DNA from: Zopfochytrium polystomum
Taxonomy: Eukaryota; Chytridiomycota; Chytridiomycetes; Chytridiales; Chytridiaceae
Direction of reading: 5' to 3'
Length of the DNA stretch: 64,000 nucleotides
Assembly: GCA_025765615.1 (NCBI GenBank)
Contig: JAIVFJ010000015.1
Location: forward strand, 186,001-250,000
The notes beneath the pieces were generated by a model that worked only from the letters and a program-made list of their open reading frames with translations, was not told where the DNA came from and made no database searches. The stretch's first letter is position 1. Each line of letters starts with the position of its first letter. Shown one piece after another: positions 21,655 through 31,710 of this stretch. Made by a program: the position numbers and the translations under genes.

Positions 21655-22482
21655 AGTTGGTGTTGTTTCGTTTCTTTCGACTTTGCCCCCGAAATCGTTA
21701 GGGAACCCAAGGTTTTTTGAACAGCGCACTCGCTTGTGGGCATAATCAATTTATCCGAGAGCTGGGGGGAGGAAAACCTTCGTGCGAAGCCTCACTGGGA
21801 AACACTGCGGCAAGCAAAGTGCACACCTTGTCGCGATTCAGCCTGGCGTTGGCAATACAGAGCCGACGGAAAGAGCCCAATCCATTAGCGTCGCCTCCCA
21901 CCACGCAAAAGGATTTAGCCGCCCAAATGAGGGACACGCATCCACAGCACACTCAAGACGCGAAACGCGCTCTAGAACCCAAGGAGTTTCCTCGTCCAAG
22001 CGTCCCACATCGAAGGTCCACGGTGATCGGGGTCGTTGTGAATAAAGGAAACTGGTTATGTAGTTTCGTGTGACTTCGTTAAGCATATTCCTTGCACCCA
22101 AGAGTTCATTGAGTTGAGAAGTGAAGCATCTCCGACCAACCTCGTGCACTGTCACTTCAAGCAATTATCCTCGTCACACCCCCAATCTAACCATGGCGGT
22201 CGTGACGGAAACGCTGCCAAAAAAAACACATGTTGTGCTCCTGGACGATTGAACGAGCACTGTCGGGGAGATCGGCTTTCGACGTTGCCGATAAATTGTT
22301 GGGGGGGGTGTTTGCTTCAAATGGTCTCACCAACAACCTCACGCACTGCCCGAAAAAGTCTACTTTCTGCGTGGCCATTGTCAGTATCACCGCTTAGCTT
22401 TATTTATACAGTGTTCTGATACATATTCTACCGCCTCAGTCGTCCAAACGCCATTCGCTCATTAAGCAGCGGGTCCCCTCCA
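21655..22482. other. Intergenic, nothing recognised
   Basis: Short open frames on both strands have no domain or codon pattern like their neighbours. It presumably holds the promoter of the F-box gene and the 3' end of the HNH gene. Confidence 0.4.
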
Positions 22483-23283
22483 TCACCTCCTATTCCTCAT
22501 GGCCAAATTCGTCGGCATCCCCGCAACCCTCGGCGTGTACCGCTGCTTCTCCGCGTACCGGACCCACCGCTGGACCGCCTCCTCCTCCATCAGCCGCTCG
22601 ACCGTGTTCAGCTCGCGGCCCAGCCGCTCGTGGTTGAACAGGCGGTGCACGGCCGAGTGGCAAGGCCGGCACAGCCACGCGCCGCGGTGGTCCATCTCGG
22701 CCTGCGCAAACTGCCGCCGCAGCTTGCGGTGCACGGCCCGCGGGATCAGGTGGTGGAACGTCAGCACCATTTCGCGGTCGCAGAGCTCGCACGACGGCGG
22801 CGGCGGCGCGCGGCGGAGGAGGGGCCCAACGGCGGTTCCGGAGTCGTCGCCGTCGTCGTTGGCGGCGGCGTCGTCCTCGTCGAAGGTGTCATCGGCGTCC
22901 TCGGGAATAGGAGCGGGGGGCCGCAGGGCGTCGTAGATCTGCTCGCACGCGTACTGCGCGTCTTGCGCGTCCAGCCCGGCGAGGTCCTGGATGTGCGTCG
23001 ACAGCGCGGCCGCCAGCGACCGCGGCGAGTCGAGGCAGCGCGGCAGGTCGCCTAAGAGCTCGCCCGCGAGGAAGGCGATCAGGTCTGCGGCGTCTGCGTC
23101 GATCGCAGTTTCGTCGGCGGCGCCGATGTCTGCGTCGTCGTCGTCGTCGGCTTCGAAGCCGGCAAAGGAGGAAATGAGGACTTCAGCGATCGCGCGCTCG
23201 GCGAGCTCTTTGGTGACGCCGCCCGGGGCTGGGGCGACGACTGCGGTGGCCGTTGCGGTGCTGGCTTTGGACGATCCTCCCAT
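22483..23283 (-). CDS. HNH-domain protein
   Basis: A single exon of 266 residues with an ATG at 23283. The N-terminal 160 residues are acidic and Ala-rich. The C-terminal third has an HNH-like zinc site: CELC near residue 163, then FHHLIPRAVHRKL, and CRPCHSAVHRLFNHERLG; a helical stretch (TVERLMEEEAVQRWVRYAEKQR) follows. This CxxC-HH-CxxCH arrangement is found in HNH nucleases and in fungal proteins of unknown role. Nuclease activity is possible but not shown. No transposon ends flank it. Confidence 0.8.
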   Translation of the reverse strand: MGGSSKASTATATAVVAPAPGGVTKELAERAIAEVLISSFAGFEADDDDDADIGAADETAIDADAADLIAFLAGELLGDLPRCLDSPRSLAAALSTHIQDLAGLDAQDAQYACEQIYDALRPPAPIPEDADDTFDEDDAAANDDGDDSGTAVGPLLRRAPPPPSCELCDREMVLTFHHLIPRAVHRKLRRQFAQAEMDHRGAWLCRPCHSAVHRLFNHERLGRELNTVERLMEEEAVQRWVRYAEKQRYTPRVAGMPTNLAMRNRR

Positions 23284-23625
23284 TGGAGTGGTTGTTGGGT
23301 CTGGCTGATCGCTGGTGTAAGGGTGTTTAAAGTAACGCGCAACAGACGTGTTGCCCTTTTTTTTTGCAGTGGGTTTTGGGAGGGTGGCTTGGCCCCTCCT
23401 TCAAACGAAGTTGCTGTGCCCCGACTTGCTTCGGACAAAGAGAAAATGGGGGAGTGGGGAAGGGTCACTTACGCTGAAGAGCCTGCGAGGCCTGGAATCT
23501 GCTATGGCCTCAGGCTTTTGGTGTGCGGGATGGTGGTAAGTGGAAGGATGTTTGTTGTACATGCAACATCGTCGTGAGAACGATAGTGGTGGAAGAAGCG
23601 GAGACAGTGTCCGTATGGCTACCCC
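23284..23625. other. Intergenic between the HNH gene and the repeat zone
   Basis: Promoter side of the HNH gene plus unassigned DNA. I see no gene here. Confidence 0.35.
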
Positions 23626-23629
23626 CATA

Positions 23630-23790
23630 GCATCCGGCGCTCTGAACAAGGCTCCCTCGGAGTGACCCCTCGCTGACCCGCGCAGCTGCTGACGGAGCTG
23701 GTTTCGATCTCAGAGCGCAGCAGTCCCAGCAGGGCCTGCCCGGGCCTGTCAGCCTCACCACGCGACCATCGGGGATGAGTTCTCTCAGCC
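23630..23790 (-). repeat. tRNA-derived SINE-like repeat, copy A (diverged)
   Basis: On the - strand it reads TGGTCGCGTGGTGAGG (box A-like), then GATCGAAACC (box B-like), then CGCGGGTCAGCGAGGGGTC, the same order as copies B to D. Bases between the boxes differ strongly from the others, so this is an older or different subfamily. Confidence 0.5.
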
Positions 23791-23929
23791 AAGAAATAAT
23801 CGACAAGGAAGACCAGCGCGTTTGCTCGCAAGAAAGAAGCTCGCAAGAACGAACAAGCGAGGGTCCGAAAAATGCGGAGGGTCGGGGGGGTCGCTCCACC
23901 TCGGCAGGCGTGCTGAGCGCGATGGTGTA

Positions 23930-24115
23930 GCACCTCGAAATCCTCAGGAGGACCGGCCTGAACGCTCCGCAGAGCGACCCCCGACTGACCCGCCCAGTCT
24001 ACCGGCAGGGCGGGTTTCGATCGCGTGCCGGGCGGGTCCTACCAAAATTTGCCGGTAGGGTGTTTAGACCACCTCATCACTCACTACTCGACCACCGGGC
24101 CTAGGACTTAACCTC
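23930..24115 (-). repeat. tRNA-derived SINE-like repeat, copy B
   Basis: On the - strand: GGCCCGGTGGTCGAGTAGTGAG (a tRNA-Leu/Ser-like 5' end with box A), then GATCGAAACCCGCCC (box B), then a body containing GGGTCAGTCGGGGGTCG and CTCTGCGGAGCG. The body is shared with copies C and D. Confidence 0.6.
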
Positions 24116-24319
24116 GAATGACTCTTACTACGAGTGAATACGAGTGCATTTAGAATGTTTCTCAGATGCTGAAAAAAGCTGTAGAAAAAAAAAAAAGATC
24201 GTTCGTTCAATGAAACATGGAAAGATCGACGTCGTATTTTTCCATCAGTGAGAGAAGCCCGAGTCCCGAGTCCACTGCGCGCGAACCTCCCGGCCCCATC
24301 ACCGCCATTTGCAACATTT

Positions 24320-24902
24320 CTGCAGTGGGACTCCCTTTGCTTTCCGTAAAGCGAAATGTCCCTGGAGTGACCATGCCAGTTTCCGGCAGGACTGTTTTCG
24401 AACTGAGAAAGCAGCAGTAAAGCACAGTTACGTTACATACCACTGGTCCACCAGGAAACCCTGTATCCCGCATTGCATGAAGCGGGGAGGGCGAAGGTGC
24501 CAGAGAAGAACACTGGAATCCGCGATCCCGCGCAAAGAAAGCCGGGGGAGCTACACTGTCCAGGCAAGAAGGGAAAAAGCATCTGAAAATGGTATCAATC
24601 TACAAGTAAGAGAGTATGTTGAATGAAACAAGGAATGGGAGGAGGGTGGGAAGCCGCTCCAACACAACAGGTGTGCTCCGTCGCCAAGCGTCCTCAGTGA
24701 TCATAGAGCAGGACCAACCTGTTCGCTCCGCAGAACGGCCCCCGTGACTGACCCGCGCAGTGACCGGTAAGGGCGGGTATCGAACATGTGCACCATGGGT
24801 GCCTCACCGACAAGTGTTGTCATTTAAGCTCTCACCGCTCGACCACCGGGGCTGACTAAAAACAGAAAATTGCTCCTTGATGATCTGAACACTCTGTATA
24901 CT
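24320..24902 (-). repeat. Composite repeat, copy C (SINE-like part at 24660-24860)
   Basis: It matches 32370-32800 along most of its length: the stretch ending in TTTCCGGCAGGACTG, the AAGCACAG(T)CACGTTACRTACC block, and the tRNA-like unit. The tRNA-like unit reads CCCCGGTGGTCGAGCGGTGAG with box B TTCGATACCCGCCC on the - strand. The right part of the same repeat resumes at 27776, because a Harbinger element is inserted at 24903. Confidence 0.7.
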
Positions 24903-25040
24903 AGGGATGCTCAATTTTGACCGGAATTTTCCAGAAAGTTCCGGCACCGGTCCTTGCCGGTCCGTCCCCAATAATTGCGCACGACCGGCAAGCTCCGGCA
25001 AAAAAAACCTGCGGTTTGCCGGTTGCCGGTTGCCGGAGCC

Positions 25041-26252
25041 ATGTCAAACCCACAATCTTCCTCCACACCGCCGCCACCGCCCCCCACCCCATCGTCTTCG
25101 ACAACCCCGGAGAGCGACGATACGACCTCAGACCAAAGAAAAAACTTTAAATGGGTGGAAAATGGTCCACAGGGCGTTTCAGCCATCAGCGTTGTTCTCG
25201 ACTGGATTGAGAAACTTGGCAACTACCAACGCTGGAAAGGAGGAGGTGCAGCGGGCGAAACCAAGGAGGTCATTTGCACTGAAGTGAACAACCTTCTTCG
25301 CGAGAAGGGTTTTCCATGCAGGACCAACAAGCATGTACGCCACAAGATTCAAGACTTGGAAAAGTCGTACCGAACGGCGGTGGACTGGAAAAACAACACC
25401 GGCCAAGGCATCCTGGACGCTGGAGGAGCAGGTTCTGAGGATCTCATCCGAAAAGAAATCTTGCGCCGCTGCCCTTTTTGGGACACCCTCAGTCCTGTGA
25501 TGGGCGAGCGATTGAGCAGTCGTCCACCTGTCACCAACGAGAGCGACCAAGTTGTATCTCGAACCCGCACTCCACCAACGCCGCACACAGTCCAAACTCA
25601 CAGACACCCAGCTGGTCAATCCCTGCCTACCTCTTCTCGTGACAACCGCTCAAGCACTCCTGGATCTGCCAACTCTGTTGGGCGTATTCGCACTGACGAA
25701 CAAAGCCAAGAGTTGTCTGCAAGTTTGACATCAGAGGGTTCGATGTCTTCAGTTTTGCAGGAAGCTTCGTCATCTGCAGCTTTGTCAGCAGCAGTTTCGT
25801 CAGCTGCAGCTTCTAGCTGTTCCGAGATGGGAGACTCTGAACCTGAGTCACTGCAGCCTTCTCGTCGTCGCTCCTTGGATCAAGACCGTCATACACGGAT
25901 GTCACGCCGTCGAGGGCTCAGTGGTGCTGATGTACTGGACTCGCTGACGCGGGGTTCCGAGGAGCGTGGAGAGAAGAGGCTCTGTCTTGACCAGGATCGC
26001 CTCGAGATGGAAAAGCGTCGAATGGAATGCGAACTTCAGCGAGTGCTCTTGGACTCAAAGCGATTTGAGCGGGAAGAGGCTAGGCACCAGAGGGAACTGC
26101 AAGTCTTGGAAGCAGAGAGAAAGCTAAAAGAGTACGAGACAAATCGCCTGCGGATTGAAAATGCGCTTCATCGAATGCGGGCTTTGAAACAGCTTCAAGA
26201 GGAATTTCATCTGGACGCGGAGGAGGCTCTCCGAATGTTGAACACTGATTAG
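25041..26252 (+). CDS. Harbinger-associated Myb/SANT-like DNA-binding protein
   Basis: 403 residues, starting at the ATG at 25041. The N-terminal third holds a trihelix/Myb-like domain with spaced tryptophans (W near residue 35, then LDWIEKLGNYQRW, KHVRHKIQDLEKSYRTAVDW). The middle is Ser-rich. The C-terminal 110 residues form a strongly charged coiled coil (LEMEKRRMECELQRVLLD, then REEARHQRELQVLEAERKL). In PIF/Harbinger elements such a protein brings the transposase to the nucleus and to subterminal DNA; that role is by family analogy. It lies inside the element and converges on the transposase gene, the stop codons about 150 bp apart. Confidence 0.85.
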   Translation: MSNPQSSSTPPPPPPTPSSSTTPESDDTTSDQRKNFKWVENGPQGVSAISVVLDWIEKLGNYQRWKGGGAAGETKEVICTEVNNLLREKGFPCRTNKHVRHKIQDLEKSYRTAVDWKNNTGQGILDAGGAGSEDLIRKEILRRCPFWDTLSPVMGERLSSRPPVTNESDQVVSRTRTPPTPHTVQTHRHPAGQSLPTSSRDNRSSTPGSANSVGRIRTDEQSQELSASLTSEGSMSSVLQEASSSAALSAAVSSAAASSCSEMGDSEPESLQPSRRRSLDQDRHTRMSRRRGLSGADVLDSLTRGSEERGEKRLCLDQDRLEMEKRRMECELQRVLLDSKRFEREEARHQRELQVLEAERKLKEYETNRLRIENALHRMRALKQLQEEFHLDAEEALRMLNTD

Positions 26253-26403
26253 TTTAGCGTTTTTTGTTTCTTTGCCTCCTCTTTCGTCTTTGCGTTTCTT
26301 CCTTTCCTCCACCTGCTTCAAACTGACTTCCCCATTTTTGAGTGATGCGCTCCATTGCACAGCGTATTCTTCCATCATTCCTTTATTTCAGATAACAGTA
26401 CCA

Positions 26404-27663
26404 CTACACAAACTCCTCAAGGAGAGTATTCATCAGCCTTTGTCGGCGAATCTCCCCTGGCGTTCGAACCCTTCGAACATTCACATGTTGGCCAAATAAA
26501 ACGCCCTCGTTGTTGTTGTTTTCCTCTTGAAGCTCACTCTCCTCCTGAAAAAAATCATCGCTACTTTCTGGGAGGCAAAAGTTGTGAAGAATAGCGCATA
26601 CTTCGACAGTAGTGTTGACCTCCAAAAGGTCTTCAACAGTTTCGACCCGAATTCTCACACATTTGAGGATTTGCCACCGACCCTTCATGATCCCGATGGC
26701 GTGCTCAATGGTTATTCTTGCTTCTCCAAGTCGAGTGTTGAAGAATTCCTCATCCCGAGACAAGCCACCACGAGGGGGCTTCTTGAAAGCGGGGATACAA
26801 TGCAAATCCACAGTGAAAGCAGAATCTCCAAGAACGTATTCGTTTGGAGCAAAGTGCTCTTCCTTCCGCTGGTACATTCGCGAGTTGGCTAGAATTCGCT
26901 GGTCGTGCGTTGACCCAGGCCAGCCCACGTAAATATAGGTAATTCTCCGTGTATCGTCGCAAACTACGATGCCTGACACTGCGTAACAGCCCTTTCGGCT
27001 GTAAAAGTCCTCACCACAATACCTTGGCTTGAATTCTAAGGGAAAAAGCGTTCCGTCAACGAAGCCAAGACAATTTGGGAAGTGAAATCGCTGCTGAATT
27101 CGCTGCTTCACCAGTCTGCGCTCTTCAGCATCAGGCCACTTGAGGTAATCCCCTTTCAATCGTCGCTTGATGACACCACAAACACGATCTGTGAAATTCG
27201 CAATTGAACCAGCAGAAACTTGCATTATTCGTGCAAGCCGTCCGTATGATGCACCGTTCCCATTGTGACCTAGCCTGTTCAAAACCACAAGAACTTGAAG
27301 TACTGCTGGGTGCTGCGGTCGATGCCCTTTTGAAATGAAACACTCATCGTTCCCAATAAGCTGCAAGAGGTGCTGGAAGGTTGGTTTTGCCATTCGAAAT
27401 TCCTCTTGAAAGGTGCGGTCGTCTTGATTCTCCAGCAGATTCGAAACAAACTCTGTTGCATCCAACTGATTGTATGGCCCTCTTGAGCTGATGTACCGTG
27501 TTGACTCCAATTGTTGAAGGCTTTTTAAGAGCGCAGCGTCGATGTCGTCCTCGCTCTCGTCGTCAATGAGCTCCAGTGATCGGCAAATTCGCAGTCGTGC
27601 GCGATTGTATGCGGCGGTCTGCAACTGGAGCAGCAGCTTCTGGCAGTTGCTCAATCGCAGCAT
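26404..27663 (-). CDS. PIF/Harbinger transposase (DDE_Tnp_4 family)
   Basis: A single intact exon of 419 residues. The DDE catalytic residues are visible: VDGT (near residue 220) for the first Asp, GDSAF (near 290) for the second, and ARITIEHAIGIMKGRW (near 335) for the Glu. A helix-turn-helix-like region (GASYGRLARIMQVSAGSIANFTDRV) precedes the catalytic core. The family cuts and pastes its element with a 3-bp target duplication, as seen at the ends here. No frameshift or stop interrupts it, so it may be functional. Confidence 0.93.
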   Translation of the reverse strand: MLRLSNCQKLLLQLQTAAYNRARLRICRSLELIDDESEDDIDAALLKSLQQLESTRYISSRGPYNQLDATEFVSNLLENQDDRTFQEEFRMAKPTFQHLLQLIGNDECFISKGHRPQHPAVLQVLVVLNRLGHNGNGASYGRLARIMQVSAGSIANFTDRVCGVIKRRLKGDYLKWPDAEERRLVKQRIQQRFHFPNCLGFVDGTLFPLEFKPRYCGEDFYSRKGCYAVSGIVVCDDTRRITYIYVGWPGSTHDQRILANSRMYQRKEEHFAPNEYVLGDSAFTVDLHCIPAFKKPPRGGLSRDEEFFNTRLGEARITIEHAIGIMKGRWQILKCVRIRVETVEDLLEVNTTVEVCAILHNFCLPESSDDFFQEESELQEENNNNEGVLFGQHVNVRRVRTPGEIRRQRLMNTLLEEFV

Positions 27664-27775
27664 ACCTTGTCAAGGCTAGTCGGGTGTCGGTGGGGTTCTC
27701 AATTTCAATTATAAATTCCGGAACTTTCTGGCAACGCCCTGCCGGAGGCCAGAGACAAAATTGAGGATCCCTACT

Positions 27776-27895
27776 GTAATCAGTGCAGTAGGGCTGCGGT
27801 TGAGGCTTCGGTGCTTCGTATCAATATATATAACTGAAAGTAGTCTTTACTGACGAGTTGAACGCGGTTGTTGTCGGCCGACCATTTTGACGCTG
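27776..27895 (-). repeat. Right part of composite repeat copy C
   Basis: The run from GTAATCAGTGCAGTAGGG to GTCGGCCGACCATTTTGA matches 32801-32915 closely. Together with 24320-24902 it makes up one repeat copy, split by the Harbinger insertion. The match ends shortly after CATTTTGA. Confidence 0.75.
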
Positions 27896-28102
27896 CACTT
27901 CTGTCGTTCAGAAAGAACGACTAAAGTTGAACAACAAATCCCACAACCGCGCCAGCAACTGGTGACGATTGTGATTGGTTTCATCTGAAAAGGCAAAGTC
28001 AATTGTGGTCACGAGTTGTGCGACACCAACACAAGAAACTGGTACAATCCCTACCTGGTGAGGACAGCGAGAGGTCGCTGAGCAGTCAGCTACTAGATAA
28101 CG
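27896..28102. other. Leader of the Ty1/copia Gag fragment
   Basis: About 200 bases without an open frame between the composite repeat and the Gag start. It may be the untranslated leader of the retroelement. No LTR was identified on this side. Confidence 0.3.
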
Positions 28103-28702
28103 ATGACAGACAAGGAGCACGAAAATATTCCAGAGTTTGAGGTGTCAACCAACAACTGGACTGACTTCAACCGTTTATTCATGACCTATTTGGAAGTCAA
28201 GGAAATGCTCTACATTGTAGAGTGTGAAAATGACACATACACAGGTTCTGACGATACCATTAAGGCCGCATATGCAGCGAATGCACTGACAACAAAAAAG
28301 CACAACTCACAAGCTCGAAGCTGGCTACTTGGCAAGCTATCAAGGGCATCTAGTGACCTGTTGAGTGGGTGCACAACTGTACATGAAATGTACACGCACT
28401 TGAAGGAAGTCTATGCAACGACAGCTGCCTCGACGACGATGAATACGTTGGAACGTAGGTTGACGACAGAGTATGGCAACAGCGGCAACATTGAAGACTT
28501 CATTGGTTCAGTCTCAACACTTGTCCAGCGCCTCAAGGACGCTGGCAAGCTTGCCTGGGACCAGATATATGTCTGTATTCTCCTGATGGCGATGCCCAAT
28601 ACTCCTGGATGGCAGAATGTAGTAGGGACACTACATGCACTTGAGGCAACAAAGTTGACAAGCTGCAAGGTTGAGAGCAAGCTCTACGACCATGCTTGGT
28701 AG
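28103..28702 (+). pseudogene. Ty1/copia Gag fragment
   Basis: A 199-residue frame (MTDKEHENIPEFEV) with the UBN2/Gag-like copia pattern: NWTDFNRLFMTYLE, ARSWLLGKLSRASSDLLSG, EMYTHLKEVYATT, LERRLTTEYG, IEDFIGSVSTLVQRLKDAG and ILLMAMPNTPGW. It stops before any zinc knuckle, protease or integrase and is followed at once by an LTR. It is therefore a truncated retroelement rather than a host gene. Confidence 0.75.
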
Positions 28703-28775
28703 ATCAAGGTGGAAAGTGCTGGAGGTAGATCAAAGAAGGCTAAGGTCATGCTTCGAAGCCGGAATCCATTCTCCT

Positions 28776-29006
28776 TGTAAACAGTCTACTCTGAGTGAGT
28801 GGAAGAAGTGAATGAAGTGGATATCTGTGTTTGTGAGTGGTCCTTCTCCCCAACTTGGAGAGAAAGAGAAAAAACTCTGTTATGAATTATTGATACATAA
28901 TGATGATATGCACGCTGTAATAGTTGCTAGGCAAGCGTGACCAGCACAGGGTAAAAACCTCTCCTATATTATCTGCTTGAGCAGAGGAGGAGGAAAACTG
29001 TTAACA
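28776..29006 (+). repeat. Copia-type LTR, forward copy
   Basis: It begins TGTAAACAGT and ends ACTGTTAACA, the short inverted ends usual for LTRs. A copy in reverse orientation lies at 29718-29951. The sequence after it contains a run like the copia initiator-tRNA primer site (CATCAGAGC near 29045). Confidence 0.65.
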
Positions 29007-29174
29007 CCGGGTTTCCGTTCCACTTAATACTTGGAGTATTTGTCATCAGAGCAAGCCAGCGCCCAGGTGTGCATGGCTTGCTCTCCCATGGGCATCATGA
29101 GAACAATAACTGACAGTCACAATAGGTTCAGGTCCGTCTTGTGCCTCTTGCTGCTAACCAGTCAGTTCTGCCTA

Positions 29175-29537
29175 ACACTCCTCAACCACTTGCAAGTGGT
29201 CTTGTACCAGATCTGCCTGGCCTGTTTTGTCCCATTCAGGGCCTCTGTAATAGGCAATAGAGTTCTCCCCATTTGGTCCAAATACCTCGTATCCATCCAG
29301 CTGTTTCATATAGACTTCTTCATCCATGAGTCTGTTCAAGTAAGCCACACGAACATTGCTCTGGTGAATTTCCATATCAAACTCCAGAGCAAGTTTGAGC
29401 ATCAGCCAAAAGGTCTGCGCTTGTGCTGTCGGCAATTATGTTTCCGTGTAATCAAGTACATAAATCTGGCTGAATCCTTGCCCAAGCCTCGCCTTCCTTC
29501 CCAACAAGTTTCCATCTGCATCTTTGTGCGTCTCCAG
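29175..29537 (-). mobile_element. Copia reverse-transcriptase fragment between inverted arms
   Basis: The - strand frame 29172-29435 contains DMEIHQSNVRVAYLN and MDEEVYMKQLDGYE, the copia RT pattern in which a Met/Asp-x-Lys-x-Ala-Phe-Leu motif is followed by DEEVYM. Flanking RT motifs are missing or out of frame. It forms the centre of a large inverted repeat. Confidence 0.7.
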
Positions 29538-29717
29538 GTTCTTAGGCAGAACTGACTGGTTAGCTGCAAGAGGCACAAGACGGACCCAAACCTATTGTGA
29601 CTGTCAGTTATTGTTCTCATGATGCCCATGGGAGAGCAAGCCACCACCAATGCAGACCTGGGCGCTGGCTTGTGCTGTTGACAAATGCTCTGAGTATAAA
29701 GTGGAACAGAAACCCGG

Positions 29718-29951
29718 TGTTAACAGTTTTCCTCCTCCTCTGCTCAAGCTGGTAATATAGGAGAGGTTTTTACCCTGTGCTGGTCACACTTCCCCAGCAA
29801 CTATTATAGCGTTCATATCATCATTATATATCAATTATTCATAACAGAGTTTTTCTCTTTCTCTCCAAGTTGGGAAGAAGGACCACCCACAAACACACAT
29901 CTCCACTTCATTCACTCCTTCCACTCACTCACTCAGAGTAGACTGTTTACA
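29718..29951 (-). repeat. Copia-type LTR, reverse copy
   Basis: A reverse complement of 28776-29006 with scattered differences, also bounded by TGTTAACAGT and ACTGTTTACA. The match continues inward to about 29538, mirroring 29006-29175, so each arm holds LTR plus adjoining internal sequence of about 400 bp. Confidence 0.65.
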
Positions 29952-30841
29952 CAGACGTTTGTAGCAGACTGGAGGCACCTTGGTTCGTCCATTCATTCTT
30001 ACCATTGAAGCACAACCTCTCGTTGGCAGGCCCACACACGAGCACAGACCCCTTCCCTCGTCGTTCCCATCCCCTTCCCCCCCCCCCCCCCCCCCTCTTT
30101 CTCCCGGTGGCTTTGGCGTCACCCATCTCCAAACCAACCTGCCCTCCACCCGCCCAGCTTAACGCCTCGCCAATATCTCCTGTTTTTAATGTTGCCAAAG
30201 GCGTTAATGGCCATGCGGCAAGAGTGTATGGAGAGTTGGGAACTGTCAACAAGAAGACTCCTGAATGACGACTCCAAGAGAAATGGGATCCCCAAGGCAA
30301 ACACCTTTTTAAGGGCTCCACATAAACAAAATAACTGTGGTGCAGTTTTACCAGACACCTCCAGTCACATGAGACAACACCAGTGTCAGGAAACAGCCAA
30401 ATCTGGCTGCCTCTTAGAGGATCGAGGAATTGTGCGATGGAGGGGGTGCGGTTGGGTGTTTGTTGGTGGGAGTCAGGCTCTGCTTTTACGCGGTAATAGG
30501 GGCCCCGCCCGCCGCCAAGCACTTACCCGCACATTGCATTTGCAAAGCAAAACGCGCTGCGTCTTTTTTTCTCTTCCGATGTCGAGCGTTGGTGGTTCGG
30601 GGCTTGTTCCCTCTCCGTCCGCTTTGTGTGAACCAACAAAAAGTCTTCAGACACAAAAATTGGGACCTTCCATCCAAAATAACCAGTTTGGGTGCGTTCC
30701 CCTTCCTCCTTCTCCTCGTTGTATTAACAATATTATTATAATTATAATACATACATGTACCAAATCCGATTTGAAATCCAAGCGAACGAACACGGACTTT
30801 GTAAAAGGCGGTTCACGCACGCAAGCTCCAATTAAGACCAA
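29952..30841. other. Intergenic with a long C run
   Basis: A run of about 18 C bases near 30077-30095. Frames through it are low-complexity. No gene recognised. The right end is the promoter side of the reductase gene, with an AT-rich (ATT/ATA) stretch at 30727-30755. Confidence 0.4.
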
Positions 30842-31677
30842 ATGTCCGCCATCCCCGCCGTCAACCGCGCCCTCGTCGCAGAATTCATCAAGTCCGCCCA
30901 GGTCGTGCGCAACTTCCCGCACGACCCCGCCGCGCTCGCCGACCACGAGGTGGTCGTCAAGATCCACAGCGCTGGCCGTGAGTGAGCTCTCTATCACCAT
31001 CCTTCTTCTTCTTCGTCTTCTTTTTTGTCACCAGTCCTCGTCTCACCCCTGCTTCCCCTTCCAGTCAACCCGGTCGACTGGAAAGTCCTCAAGAGTGGCT
31101 TGTTGGTGCCGGCCGAGAGCTACCCCCATGTCTTTGGCTGTGACGGCGCCGGCACGATCGTCGCCGTCGGTGCCGCCGCCGCAGTGACGCACAAGGTGGG
31201 CGACCGAGTGTTTTACCAGGCCAAGATCGGCGACCGGCGGACGTCGGCGTTCCAGCAGTACGCGGTGGTCGACCACCGGTTCGTGTACGGGCTGCCGGAA
31301 AATGCGTCTTTCGACGAGGTGAATTAATTGAACCTTGTGGCCCTTTTTCCTTTCTTTTGAATTGGAGGGAAGTGCACACACACACACACACACACACAAC
31401 AACAACAACAACAACAACAACTAACAAAACCAAAACCAAACCCGAAACAGGGCGCCACGTTCGGCGTTGCCGCCTTCACGGCCGCCGCCTCGCTCTACTC
31501 GGACCTCAAGGCGCCGCAGTGGTGGAAGGGCGAGCCGCCCGTCGCCGCAGGGCACTTCCTCCTGATCTGGGGCGGCGCGACGGCCGTCGGGCAAGCCGGT
31601 AATAAAAAGGGCCCTTTTTATCATCCTCTCCTTACCACCCTCCAACAAAAAAAAAAAAACACAAACAAAAAAAAAAA

Positions 31678-31710
<33 letters not shown>

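Larger units (their letters stand above)
24903..27772. mobile_element. Complete PIF/Harbinger DNA transposon (2870 bp)
   Basis: The ends are inverted repeats: AGGGATGCTCAATTTTG on the left, and AGGGATCCTCAATTTTG read inward from the right, with a further shared CCAGAAAGTTCCGG inside. A 3-bp duplication, ACT, lies at 24900-24902 and 27773-27775. The element carries the two proteins typical of this superfamily, in convergent orientation: a Myb/SANT-like protein and a DDE transposase, both intact. The second copy of the host repeat at 32791-32806 shows the unoccupied site with TCT in place of ACT. Intact frames and clean ends suggest recent activity. Confidence 0.92.

Noticed and set aside
24005..24865. 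Functional tRNA-Leu/Ser genes
   Set aside because: The heads look like class II tRNAs, but no acceptor stem closes them, they vary too much between copies and they continue into a shared repeat body, so SINE-like repeats fit better.
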